DNA of 48,892 bases from Xanthomonas cissicola (lineage in GTDB: Bacteria > Pseudomonadota > Gammaproteobacteria > Xanthomonadales > Xanthomonadaceae). Position 1 is the first letter of the stretch, and each line of letters starts with the position of its first letter. Below the pieces are notes generated by a model. It searched no databases, was not told the DNA's origin, and worked only from the letters and a program-made list of their open reading frames with translations. The position numbers and the translations under genes are program-made. The DNA lies in the NCBI RefSeq assembly GCF_008801575.1, contig NZ_VZPL01000034.1:1-48892 (forward strand). Direction: 5' to 3'. Below are positions 35,825 to 43,642 of this stretch, in pieces.

Positions 35825-36246
35825 GTCTGCTGCCAAGAGCGTGCGGCGCCACTGTTGCGCTCGCCATTCTCGCCTTGTTGCTGCCGCCCAACGTGCGCGA
35901 TGCGCAGGCGCAGAGTTCCGATGCCACCCAGCTGTTTCCGCAGCAAGGCTTCGCCAAGGCCTCCGGCCAGGACGTTTACCGGGCGATCTGCCAGGGCTGC
36001 CATATGCCGGCCGGGCGTGGCGCGCAAGGTGCCGGCGACTATCCTGCGCTTGCCGGCAACCCCAAGCTGGCCGCCGGCCCGTACGTGACCATGATGGTGC
36101 TCGACGGCCACGCGGGGATGCCGGGTTTCGCCGACATGCTCGACGACCGCCAGGTGGCCGAAGTGGTGAGTTATGTGCGCACGCACTTCGGTAACGACTA
36201 TGCCGAGCGCGTGACCATCGACGACGTCAAATCGCTCCGCCGCTGA
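35821..36246 (+). CDS. Exported class I cytochrome c, putative electron acceptor of the amine oxidase
   Basis: A 141-residue protein with a signal peptide (ATVALAILALLLPPNV, cleaved near AQAQSS) and one haem-binding motif CQGCH, with a distal methionine in VLDGHAGMPGFADML. It is small and of the soluble mono-haem kind, placed in the periplasm. Its start codon overlaps the oxidase stop by four bases (ATGA), so the two are made together. It is inferred to take electrons from the flavin enzyme and pass them on, perhaps to azurin at 38218 or to a terminal oxidase. Confidence 0.9.
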   Translation: MSLLPRACGATVALAILALLLPPNVRDAQAQSSDATQLFPQQGFAKASGQDVYRAICQGCHMPAGRGAQGAGDYPALAGNPKLAAGPYVTMMVLDGHAGMPGFADMLDDRQVAEVVSYVRTHFGNDYAERVTIDDVKSLRR

Positions 36247-36270
36247 TCTTCTCTCCTACAAGGAATTGCC

Positions 36271-36774
36271 ATGCCACGTTCCATCACGACCGTTCTTAGC
36301 GCCGCAGTAGTGTGGGCTGCCGGTCTCGGTGCCGCGCACGCCGCCGAGGTGATCCGCCACAAGATTCCCAACAGCGATTTCCCAATTGCTGCTGCGGTGG
36401 AAATTCCCGCCGGCAAGGCCACGGTGTATGTCAGCGGCAAGGTGCCGGCGGTGATCGATACCAATGCGCCCAAGGATTCCGCTGCTGCCTATGGCGATAC
36501 CAAGGCGCAAACGGTGAGCGTGTTGAACCAGATCAAGCGGCAGCTAACCACGCTGGGGTTGGGCATGGGCGATGTGGTGAAGATGCAGGTGTTTCTGGTC
36601 GGCGATCCGGCGATGGGCGGCAAGATGGATTTCAACGGCTTCATGGAAGGCTATCGCCAGTTTTTCGGCACCAAGGAGCAACCCAACCTGCCGGCGCGCT
36701 CGGCATTCCAGATCGCAGCGCTGGGTAACCCGCTGTACCGGGTCGAGATCGAAGTGGTTGCCGTGCGTCCCTGA
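36271..36774 (+). CDS. Exported RidA (YjgF/UK114) family protein
   Basis: The 167-residue product has a Sec signal peptide (MPRSITTVLSAAVVWAAGLG, cleaved near AHAAEV) in front of a RidA domain. RidA proteins hydrolyse reactive enamine/imine intermediates from PLP and flavin enzymes; the catalytic arginine is kept in the motif PARSAFQIAALG. The usual fold elements VYVSGKVPAVID and VVKMQVFL are present. Ribosome-binding AAGGAATTG precedes the ATG. Its place 24 bases behind the cytochrome and before a periplasmic PLP enzyme fits a scavenger for imines made there. Most family members are cytoplasmic, so the export is notable. Confidence 0.88.
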   Translation: MPRSITTVLSAAVVWAAGLGAAHAAEVIRHKIPNSDFPIAAAVEIPAGKATVYVSGKVPAVIDTNAPKDSAAAYGDTKAQTVSVLNQIKRQLTTLGLGMGDVVKMQVFLVGDPAMGGKMDFNGFMEGYRQFFGTKEQPNLPARSAFQIAALGNPLYRVEIEVVAVRP

Positions 36775-36804
36775 ATCCGCGTTGTCATCCTGCTGGAGGT
36801 TGTC

Positions 36805-38007
36805 ATGAACACTGCTCTTTCGCGCCGCGCTTTTCTACGCGACTCCGCGTTGTTTGCCGGCGCCGCCGGTGCCGGCAGCTTGCCGCTGCTGGCCAGCGCC
36901 TTCGAACGCGCCACTGCCATCGCGCCCGCACCGGCAACGGCGCTGGCACCGGTGATGATCGACTCCAATGAATTTCCGGAGGGACCGTCGGCAGCCGCAG
37001 TAAAGGCCATCGCGCAGATCGTCCCGCAAGGCGGGCGGTATTTGCGGCAGGTACAGATGGAATTGATGACCACCCTGGCTGCCGAGCTCGCGCTGCCGGT
37101 CGATCACCTGATGGCGTATGCCGGATCCACCGAACCGCTCGACTACACGATGCTGGCATTCACTTCGCCCAGTGCCGCGTTGGTCACGGCCGACCCCACC
37201 TACGAATCCGGTTGGCGTGCGGCAACCCGCAATGGCGCGCGCCTGATCAAGGTGCCGCTGCGCAAGGACTTTTCGCACGATGTACAGGCCATGTGCGCGG
37301 CGGACGCCAACGCGGGCGTGATCTACATCTGCAACCCCAACAATCCCACCGGTTCGGTCACCACACGCAAGGATCTGGACTACGCTTTGGCGCACAAGCC
37401 CAAAGGCAGCGTGTTGGTGGTGGATGAGGCGTATATCCACTTCGCGCAAAACACGCGCAGCATGGTCGACATGGTTGCCGCAGGCGAAGACGTGGTGGTG
37501 TTGCGCACCTTCTCCAAACTCTATGGCATGGCCGGCATCCGCCTGGGCTATGCGGCCGCGCGTCCGGACCTGCTGGCCAAGCTGAAGTTCTACAGCGTCA
37601 ACAGCTTGCCGGTCACCGCCGCCGCTGCCGGGCTGGCCAGCCTGCGTGATCCTGCACTGGTGCCGCAACGGCGCGCACGTACGGCCGCCACGCGCACGGA
37701 TATGATGGAGTTTCTCGCCAGGCAGGGCTATGCGTGCACTGCCTCGGAGAGCAACTGCTTCATGGTGGATGTAAAGCGGCCTGCCGCCGGTTTCAAGGAC
37801 GACATGGCCACCCATGGCGTGTTCATCGGCCGCAGCTGGCCGGTGTGGCCAACCTGGTCGCGGATCACTGTGGGCACCGATGCGGAGATGGCGCGTTTCA
37901 AGCAGGCGTTCGTACAAGTGATCGCCGGTAAGCGCGGCCCGTTGCCGGTGCCGGCCATCGCCTCCGCAGCAGCAGATCCGATGGATGCGTTTTTCCGTTA
38001 CGCGTGA
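36805..38007 (+). CDS. Tat-exported PLP aminotransferase (HisC-like, class I/II)
   Basis: The 400-residue protein starts with an ideal Tat signal (LSRRAFLRDSALFAGAAG) and continues into a class I/II aminotransferase fold. Conserved sites are NPNNPTG, DEAYIHF (Asp pairing with the pyridine), RTFSKLYGMAGIRLGY (PLP lysine in SK) and SRITVGT (substrate carboxylate or phosphate Arg). All are intact, so it should bind PLP and be active, in the periplasm. It resembles histidinol-phosphate aminotransferase, but the cytoplasmic HisC is an enzyme of histidine synthesis and is not exported; here a catabolic or modifying role with the amine oxidase is inferred. GGAGG precedes the ATG at 9 bases. Confidence 0.88.
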   Translation: MNTALSRRAFLRDSALFAGAAGAGSLPLLASAFERATAIAPAPATALAPVMIDSNEFPEGPSAAAVKAIAQIVPQGGRYLRQVQMELMTTLAAELALPVDHLMAYAGSTEPLDYTMLAFTSPSAALVTADPTYESGWRAATRNGARLIKVPLRKDFSHDVQAMCAADANAGVIYICNPNNPTGSVTTRKDLDYALAHKPKGSVLVVDEAYIHFAQNTRSMVDMVAAGEDVVVLRTFSKLYGMAGIRLGYAAARPDLLAKLKFYSVNSLPVTAAAAGLASLRDPALVPQRRARTAATRTDMMEFLARQGYACTASESNCFMVDVKRPAAGFKDDMATHGVFIGRSWPVWPTWSRITVGTDAEMARFKQAFVQVIAGKRGPLPVPAIASAAADPMDAFFRYA

Positions 38008-38106
38008 AGCACGCATGCGGCCGAAGGTCTGCTTGCAATCAGCAGGGCGCCTGGCATCGTTGGTCGATGCGCGAGCGCATGCAGTGGGCTGGCGCGTGAT
38101 GCCCTG

Positions 38107-38138
38107 TTGATTGCGACTCCGCGTTACTCTGGCACTAT
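38107..38138 (+). promoter_or_regulatory. Possible sigma-70 promoter of azurin
   Basis: TTGCGA (38111-38116) and CACTAT (38133-38138) are 16 bases apart, in the 210-base gap between the aminotransferase and azurin. If real, azurin has its own start in addition to any read-through from the operon. The match to consensus is only moderate. Confidence 0.3.
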
Positions 38139-38217
38139 CAGCACCTCTGACCACGTCGCTGTTGCAATGGTGCGCCGCGTGCGATGTGCTGCACCTTCCC
38201 AACGCAGGAGTGTTCTC

Positions 38218-38667
38218 TTGAAGCTGTTTTCCACGATTGCTGTGTGTGCGCTGGCGCTGATGGCGCCGACGGCATGGGCACGGACATGCGCGGTGACCAT
38301 CACCGGCAACGATCAGATGAAGTTCGACCAGAGCGCGATCAAGCTAGCGCCCGAGTGCACGCAGGTGGAGCTTACGCTCAAGCATTCCGGCAAGATGGCT
38401 GCCACCGTGATGGGGCACAACTGGGTGTTGACCAAGTCTGCCGATTTCCAGGCGGTGGCCAATGCCGGCGTACGTTCGACCCTCGCCGACAGCTATCTGC
38501 CCAAGGCCGACGCGCGCGTGATTGCGCACACCAAGGTCATTGGCGGCGGCGACAGCACCACGGTGAGTTTTCCCACCAGCAAACTGAGCAAGGGCGCCGA
38601 CTACACGTTCTTCTGCTCGTTCCCCGGCCATTGGGCGATGATGAAGGGCACGCTGACGTTCGGGTGA
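38218..38667 (+). CDS. azu: Azurin (blue copper electron carrier)
   Basis: The product is 149 residues with a signal peptide (MKLFSTIAVCALALMAPTAW, cleaved near ARTC). The mature protein has the azurin pattern: N-terminal disulphide cysteines (TCAVTI and ECTQ), GHNWVL with the His46 ligand, and FFCSFPGHWAMMKG with Cys112, His117 and Met121. It moves single electrons in the periplasm. The start is a TTG (38218) with a good ribosome-binding site (AGGAG, 8 bases); no in-frame ATG fits, and the upstream reading frame has no similarity. A hairpin at 38676-38704 follows. It stands behind the amine-oxidation genes and may be their electron sink. Confidence 0.93.
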   Translation: MKLFSTIAVCALALMAPTAWARTCAVTITGNDQMKFDQSAIKLAPECTQVELTLKHSGKMAATVMGHNWVLTKSADFQAVANAGVRSTLADSYLPKADARVIAHTKVIGGGDSTTVSFPTSKLSKGADYTFFCSFPGHWAMMKGTLTFG

Positions 38668-38675
38668 TGCGTGCG

Positions 38676-38704
38676 GGCGGCCAATGCTGTCAGGCCTGGC
38701 CGCC
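38676..38704. terminator. Hairpin between azurin and the convergent LuxR gene
   Basis: GGCGGCCA ... TGGCCGCC (8-base-pair stem, 13-base loop) directly after azurin. No T-run on either strand; likely ends or separates the convergent transcripts. Confidence 0.5.
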
Positions 38705-38748
38705 ACACGTGCAAACCTGCGTTGAACGCAAGATGCATGCGACCTGGG

Positions 38749-41520
38749 TCAGCCAGGTCGCAGCGGCTGATCTGCATGCGGGCCGCTTCCACGCAACAAC
38801 CCGCGCTGCAATGCTTGCGCAAGCGCGCTTTCGCGGCTGCGCGCGTCGAGCTTGCGGTACAGGTTTTTCAGATGGAATTTGACCGTGTTTTCCGACAGGT
38901 GCAGGCAGCGTGCGATCTGCTTGTTGGAATAGCCACGCGCCAGTTGCGCCAGCACTTCCAGTTCACGCTCGCTGAAGATGTCACCGGCCGGGTCGTCGTC
39001 GCCGCTAAGGCGTTCGAGCAAGGCCTGGATGGTCAAGGCACGCGTGGTGCCGCCCACGGTCTGCGGGTCGTGCTGGCGTAGCGAGCGCAGCATCGCCTTG
39101 GCCGGCAAGCCCAGTTCCACGATCGCCTGCCAGCTTTGCGTGAGCGCGACATGGTCCAATGCGCTGTACAGATACGGCAGGGCGGCAACCAGTTCGCCAC
39201 GTTGCTGCAGTACCAGCGCGATGCGTACACGGGCGCGCGCCAGATGGCAGACATTGTCGTTGGCCAGGCAGGCTTGCTCGATCTGCCCGAGGATGCTCAG
39301 CGCGGCGCTGCTGCGCCCGGCCAGGCGATGCCAGCGGGCCAGTGCGAAGCCCATCGCCGCGCGATCGTGCCAGCGGTGTGGCGAGCGCAAGGTGTGCGCC
39401 AGACCGGATTCGCCGCCGGTACGTGCGATCAGCACATCGATGGCGGCGTTGCCTGGATGTTCCAGCAACAGCATCAGCCGCCATGCTGCAGCCAGTTCCG
39501 ACAAGCGCGCCAATTTGCGTCCGTGTGCGATCTGTTCGATATGCTCCAGCAACAGCAACGCGCTGCGTCCGCTATGGTCGCGCACGCGTTCCAGCCCCAG
39601 CGCAGTGCCGTATCCGGCGGCCAGCACGTCCACGCCGCCATCGTGTTGCTCCAGCAATTCCAGCGCCGGATGCAGCAGGTCGGCTGCGTCGTCGTGATGG
39701 CCGCGTTCGTAGTGCAACTGCGCAAGCAGGCACTGAGCGGCGGCTTCCAGCACCCGATCCGGCTGCGGGGTACGTGCGCACCAGCTCAGTGCCTGCTGAT
39801 AGCAGGCTTCCGCATCGCTGAGCCGGCCGCGATAGAACAGGCTCTGCCCCAGCGACAACATTGCCTGGCTGGCACCGACGTCGCTACCGCCGCGCTGCAT
39901 GGTGTCGCGCGCGTTGCGCGCGTAGCGCTCGGCAACCGCGAACGCGCCTTGCGCAATCGCGGTGGTGGCGCAGATGCAGAGCAACATGCCGCGGCCGAGA
40001 TGGTCGTCTTCATCCAGTGCGCCGGCCTGGGCGGCGATCTGGGTCAGGCCATGCGGGTTGCCGCAGATTTCATCCAGACGGTCGCGCAACAGCGCCACAA
40101 CCACGGTGTAATCGCGCTGGAGCGGCTCGCGTAGCGCAGCCGGAAAATCGCGGAAGCGCTCCAGCAACAGGCGTGCGTGGCTGAACTCGCCAAGCCTGAT
40201 GTGCAGATGCGCCTGGGTGAGATTGAGCGCGGGCGTGTCGCGAATGGTGCGGTGGTCGAAATGGCGCAGTAGTGCGCGCACTTCATGCGTGCCGTGAGTC
40301 AGCAGCAGCTGCCAGGTGCCGGCGCGTGCGATGTAGCTGGCGGCAAGATCGCCGCAGTTGCCGCGCCACGCATGCCGCACCGCTTCGGCAAGATGCTGGT
40401 GATCACCGAACCAGCGCGCTGCGCGTTGATGCAGCTGCACGCTCTGCCCTGGATGTTCGCGGTCGAGCAGTTGCTGCAAGAAGTCGGCAAACAGCGGGTG
40501 ATAGCGGAACCATTCGCGCTCGCCATCCAGCGGCACCAGCAGGCCATGAAAATGCTCCAGCCGTGCCAGCAAGCGGCCGCTGTCCTCGCGCTGGCGCACT
40601 GCATCGGCGAGCGCGGCGTTGAAGCGTTCCAGCGGGCTGGTGCGTAGCAGGAGCTCGCGGGTGTCCGGGTCCAGATCGTTGACCACCTGTTCGGCCAGAT
40701 ACGCGGCAATATGCGCGCTGCGCCCTGAGAAACGTGCGGCGACTTCCTGCTGACGTTGGGTATCGCCTTGCAGCCACAGCCGCGCCAGTTGCAGCGCCAC
40801 TGGCCAGCCCTCTGTGTAGTTGCGTAGTTCGTCCACCACCGGTGTTGGCACGTGCGGGCCTAGCAACGCCTGCGCTTCGGTGTTGTCGAGCGCCAGCTGC
40901 GTGCTGCCGATGCGGCTGAGCTGCGCGTGCAGATCCAGCCGCGCCAGCGGCAGATTGGGCACGCGGCGGGTCGCAAGCACCAGATGCAGACGCCCACCAC
41001 TGTGTTCGATCAGGCGTAGCACCAGTTCATCGACAGGGCTGCTGCCGAGTCGGTCGTAGTCGTCGAGAATCACGCTGATGCGGCGGGGCGCCGCGCGCAG
41101 CGCGCGGATCAGCAATGCCGTCGCGTCGCGCGGGTCGTGATCGCGGTTGTTCAGCACGGTGGCGCACAGCGCGTGGTCGGCGCCTGCGTTCTGCAGCGCC
41201 AGCGCAAGATGGCCGAGAAAACGCGCAGCGTCGGCATCTTCTTCGTCCAGCGACAGCCATGCCACCGGGCCCTGCTCGCGCGTACTCAGGTGCGCATGCC
41301 ACTGCGCCAGCAGCGTCGTCTTGCCGAATCCGGGTGGGGCGAGCAATAGCGTCAGCGGGCGTGCCTGCGCCTGATCCAGCGCAGCCAGTAGCGCGCCGCG
41401 CACCACCGCGGCGGGGCGCGGCAACGCAGGCTCCAGCTTGCCGGCAAGCAGCCAATCGGGAATCGCGGGGTCGCGCGAGGGTGACGGGCGCGGGGTGAGC
41501 AGCGCAACAGGCTTGAGCAT
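38749..41520 (-). CDS. MalT-like LuxR-family (LAL) transcriptional regulator
   Basis: The 923-residue protein has an N-terminal STAND-type ATPase (Walker A APPGFGKTTLLAQW near residue 60, Walker B-like VILDDYDRL), a large helical repeat region and a C-terminal LuxR helix-turn-helix (FSERELEVLAQLARGYSNKQ, SENTVKFHLKNLYRKL). This is the MalT/LAL architecture: an inducer binds the repeats and ATP enables DNA binding. I chose the ATG at 41520 at the start of the ATPase domain; the frame is open 102 codons further but without similarity. It is convergent with azurin, so it may control the amine cluster, but the effector is unknown. Confidence 0.9.
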   Translation of the reverse strand: MLKPVALLTPRPSPSRDPAIPDWLLAGKLEPALPRPAAVVRGALLAALDQAQARPLTLLLAPPGFGKTTLLAQWHAHLSTREQGPVAWLSLDEEDADAARFLGHLALALQNAGADHALCATVLNNRDHDPRDATALLIRALRAAPRRISVILDDYDRLGSSPVDELVLRLIEHSGGRLHLVLATRRVPNLPLARLDLHAQLSRIGSTQLALDNTEAQALLGPHVPTPVVDELRNYTEGWPVALQLARLWLQGDTQRQQEVAARFSGRSAHIAAYLAEQVVNDLDPDTRELLLRTSPLERFNAALADAVRQREDSGRLLARLEHFHGLLVPLDGEREWFRYHPLFADFLQQLLDREHPGQSVQLHQRAARWFGDHQHLAEAVRHAWRGNCGDLAASYIARAGTWQLLLTHGTHEVRALLRHFDHRTIRDTPALNLTQAHLHIRLGEFSHARLLLERFRDFPAALREPLQRDYTVVVALLRDRLDEICGNPHGLTQIAAQAGALDEDDHLGRGMLLCICATTAIAQGAFAVAERYARNARDTMQRGGSDVGASQAMLSLGQSLFYRGRLSDAEACYQQALSWCARTPQPDRVLEAAAQCLLAQLHYERGHHDDAADLLHPALELLEQHDGGVDVLAAGYGTALGLERVRDHSGRSALLLLEHIEQIAHGRKLARLSELAAAWRLMLLLEHPGNAAIDVLIARTGGESGLAHTLRSPHRWHDRAAMGFALARWHRLAGRSSAALSILGQIEQACLANDNVCHLARARVRIALVLQQRGELVAALPYLYSALDHVALTQSWQAIVELGLPAKAMLRSLRQHDPQTVGGTTRALTIQALLERLSGDDDPAGDIFSERELEVLAQLARGYSNKQIARCLHLSENTVKFHLKNLYRKLDARSRESALAQALQRGLLRGSGPHADQPLRPG

Positions 41521-42051
41521 GAGGCGAGAGCGGCCGTATCGAGCGTCGACAGCGTGCCGGCTCGGCACGCTGCAGATCGGGGTGAAACAGCGGCAATGCA
41601 GCGTAATCACCTGATTCGGCGACGACGGTGCAGCGGCTGCTTCGAGAGTCCCCACCCATGCCCGTCCCTGAGCACCTTTCAGAAACATATGACAGCGACA
41701 GGACAAAAGCAAAGTGTGCTGCGCCGAGTTGAGGACTTCACCGCGGCAGATGCGCCTGCTTGTGCGAGGTGAAGGAACGCTAGAGGTCGCCTGGTGCCGG
41801 TGGTGCGCGTTCGGAGGCACCGCCACACAGCCTTAGGGGCACGCGGTCACGCGCACCGCCTTGCAGGTGCTGCTGGCGCAAACGAAATACGCTAACCGCA
41901 CAGCCAGACTTACATGCAACTCCGGTGAAGCATACCTCGCCAACATTCTGAGCAACCGCGAGTGCGGCACGATCACGCGCACCGCAAACCCTCGAAGCCG
42001 CGCGCTAACTGCTCACCGATTCCCAACTCCCCATTCCCGATTCCCAGCCGA
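41521..42051. other. Gap between hemL and the LuxR gene
   Basis: Five hundred and thirty bases with no supported gene. It holds a GATTCCC-type tract at 42018-42045 just past the hemL stop. The regulator's promoter should be here but is not obvious. Confidence 0.5.
42018..42045. repeat. GATTCCC-type repeat tract past hemL
   Basis: GATTCCCAACTCCCCATTCC and on to GATTCCC at 42045. It is the same family as the tracts at 27517-27545 and 27611-27637. Confidence 0.75.
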
Positions 42052-43341
42052 TCAGCGCGCCACTTCCGCAAATGCCTCGCGCGCTGCCGCCAGCGTGGCG
42101 TCGATCACCGCCTCGTCGTGCGCACTGGACATGAAGCCGGCTTCGTACGCCGAGGGCGCCAGGTACACGCCCCGCTGCAGCATCGCGTGAAAGAATCGGT
42201 TGAAGGTGGTGATGTCGCACGCCGTGGCCTGTGCGTAGCTCTCCACGATGTCGTCGGTGAAGAACAGCCCGAACATGCCGCCAACCTGGTTGGTGGTGAC
42301 GGCGATGCCGGCTGCGCGCGCAGCATCTTCCAGGCCTTCGCATAGCATGCTGGTGGCCTCGCTCAAGCGCGTGTGGAAGCCCGGCTCCTGCACCAGCTCC
42401 AGCATCGCCAGGCCTGCAGCCATGGCCACCGGGTTGCCCGACAAGGTGCCGGCCTGGTAGATCGGCCCGGCCGGAGCAACCTGCTCCATCAAGTCGCGGC
42501 GGCCGCCGTAGGCGCCCACCGGCATGCCGCCGCCGATGATCTTGCCGAAGGTGGTCAGGTCCGGGGTGACGCCGTAATGCGCCTGCGCACCACCGAGCGC
42601 GACGCGGAAGCCGGTCATCACTTCGTCGAAGATCAGCAACGCGCCGTGCCGCGTGCACAGCGTGCGCAGATGCTGCAGATAGCCGGCCTGCGGCGGAATG
42701 CAGTTGGCGTTGCCGACCACCGGCTCGATGATCACCGCCGCCACCTCCGCACCGATCTCGTCGAACAGCGCGGTGGCGCCCTCGAAGTCGTTGAAGCTCA
42801 GCGTGGCGGTCAGCTCGCTCAGCCCTGCGGGTACGCCGGGCGAGGTCGGTACGCCCAGGGTCAGCATGCCGCTGCCGGCCTTGACCAGAAACGAGTCGCC
42901 ATGGCCGTGATAACAGCCTTCGAACTTGATGATGCGATTGCGCCCGGTGGCGCCACGCGCCAGGCGTACCGCCGACAGCGTCGCTTCGGTGCCGGAGTTG
43001 ACCATGCGCACCATCTCGCAGGAGGGCACCAGCCGGGTGATGGTCTGCGCCATCGCCACTTCGGCTGCGCACGGTGCACCGAACGAGAGCCCGTTGCGGA
43101 TCGACTGCTCGACCGCTTCGCGCACGGCGGGGTGGTTGTGCCCGGCAATCATCGGCCCCCACGAGCCCACGTAGTCGATGTAGCGGTTGTCGTCGACATC
43201 GAACAGATATGGGCCATCGGCGCGCGCCACGAAGAATGGCTCGCCGCCGACCGACTTGAACGCCCGTACCGGCGAGTTGACGCCGCCGGGTAGCAAGGTC
43301 TGCGCCTGGGCGAACAGGGCGTGGGAGCGGGAATGGTTCAT
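42052..43341 (-). CDS. hemL: Glutamate-1-semialdehyde 2,1-aminomutase
   Basis: HemL makes 5-aminolevulinate from glutamate-1-semialdehyde in the C5 route to haem. The 429-residue length is typical. Motifs are [18 protein letters not shown] at the N-terminus, [46 protein letters not shown], and the PLP lysine in [18 protein letters not shown]. The ATG at 43341 is preceded by AAGGAT; the 22-residue longer frame has no family match. It is single, divergent from the Oar-type receptor, with 300 bases between. Confidence 0.97.
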   Translation of the reverse strand: MNHSRSHALFAQAQTLLPGGVNSPVRAFKSVGGEPFFVARADGPYLFDVDDNRYIDYVGSWGPMIAGHNHPAVREAVEQSIRNGLSFGAPCAAEVAMAQTITRLVPSCEMVRMVNSGTEATLSAVRLARGATGRNRIIKFEGCYHGHGDSFLVKAGSGMLTLGVPTSPGVPAGLSELTATLSFNDFEGATALFDEIGAEVAAVIIEPVVGNANCIPPQAGYLQHLRTLCTRHGALLIFDEVMTGFRVALGGAQAHYGVTPDLTTFGKIIGGGMPVGAYGGRRDLMEQVAPAGPIYQAGTLSGNPVAMAAGLAMLELVQEPGFHTRLSEATSMLCEGLEDAARAAGIAVTTNQVGGMFGLFFTDDIVESYAQATACDITTFNRFFHAMLQRGVYLAPSAYEAGFMSSAHDEAVIDATLAAAREAFAEVAR

Positions 43342-43642
43342 GCGCAGATCCTTGAGGAGTACCGATTGGGGGCATCGACGCCCGGCAGCTGGCATCGCGT
43401 CCGCCATTGTCAGGCCTGCGGCCTCGCGCGCCTACCCGCAGGGAGCCCGCCTACCCGTCGGAGTGGGCGGGTGGGGGAACTCGGCTGCCTATGATCGAAC
43501 GCGACGGGATCGACAGTTTGGAATGAGCTGATGGCGCCCAGTCATTGGCATCCGGCTGTAGATGTTCAGAAAGTGTGATTTCGGTAGCCGATGGCACCGT
43601 TCATTTGTCGCTTGCCGACAGTTCAAGACCTGGGGAGAGAGC
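43342..43642. other. Divergent intergenic region between hemL and the Oar-type receptor
   Basis: About 300 bases. CCCGCC/GGGCGGG near 43447-43471 can form a hairpin. I see no gene, and no clear promoter. Confidence 0.4.
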
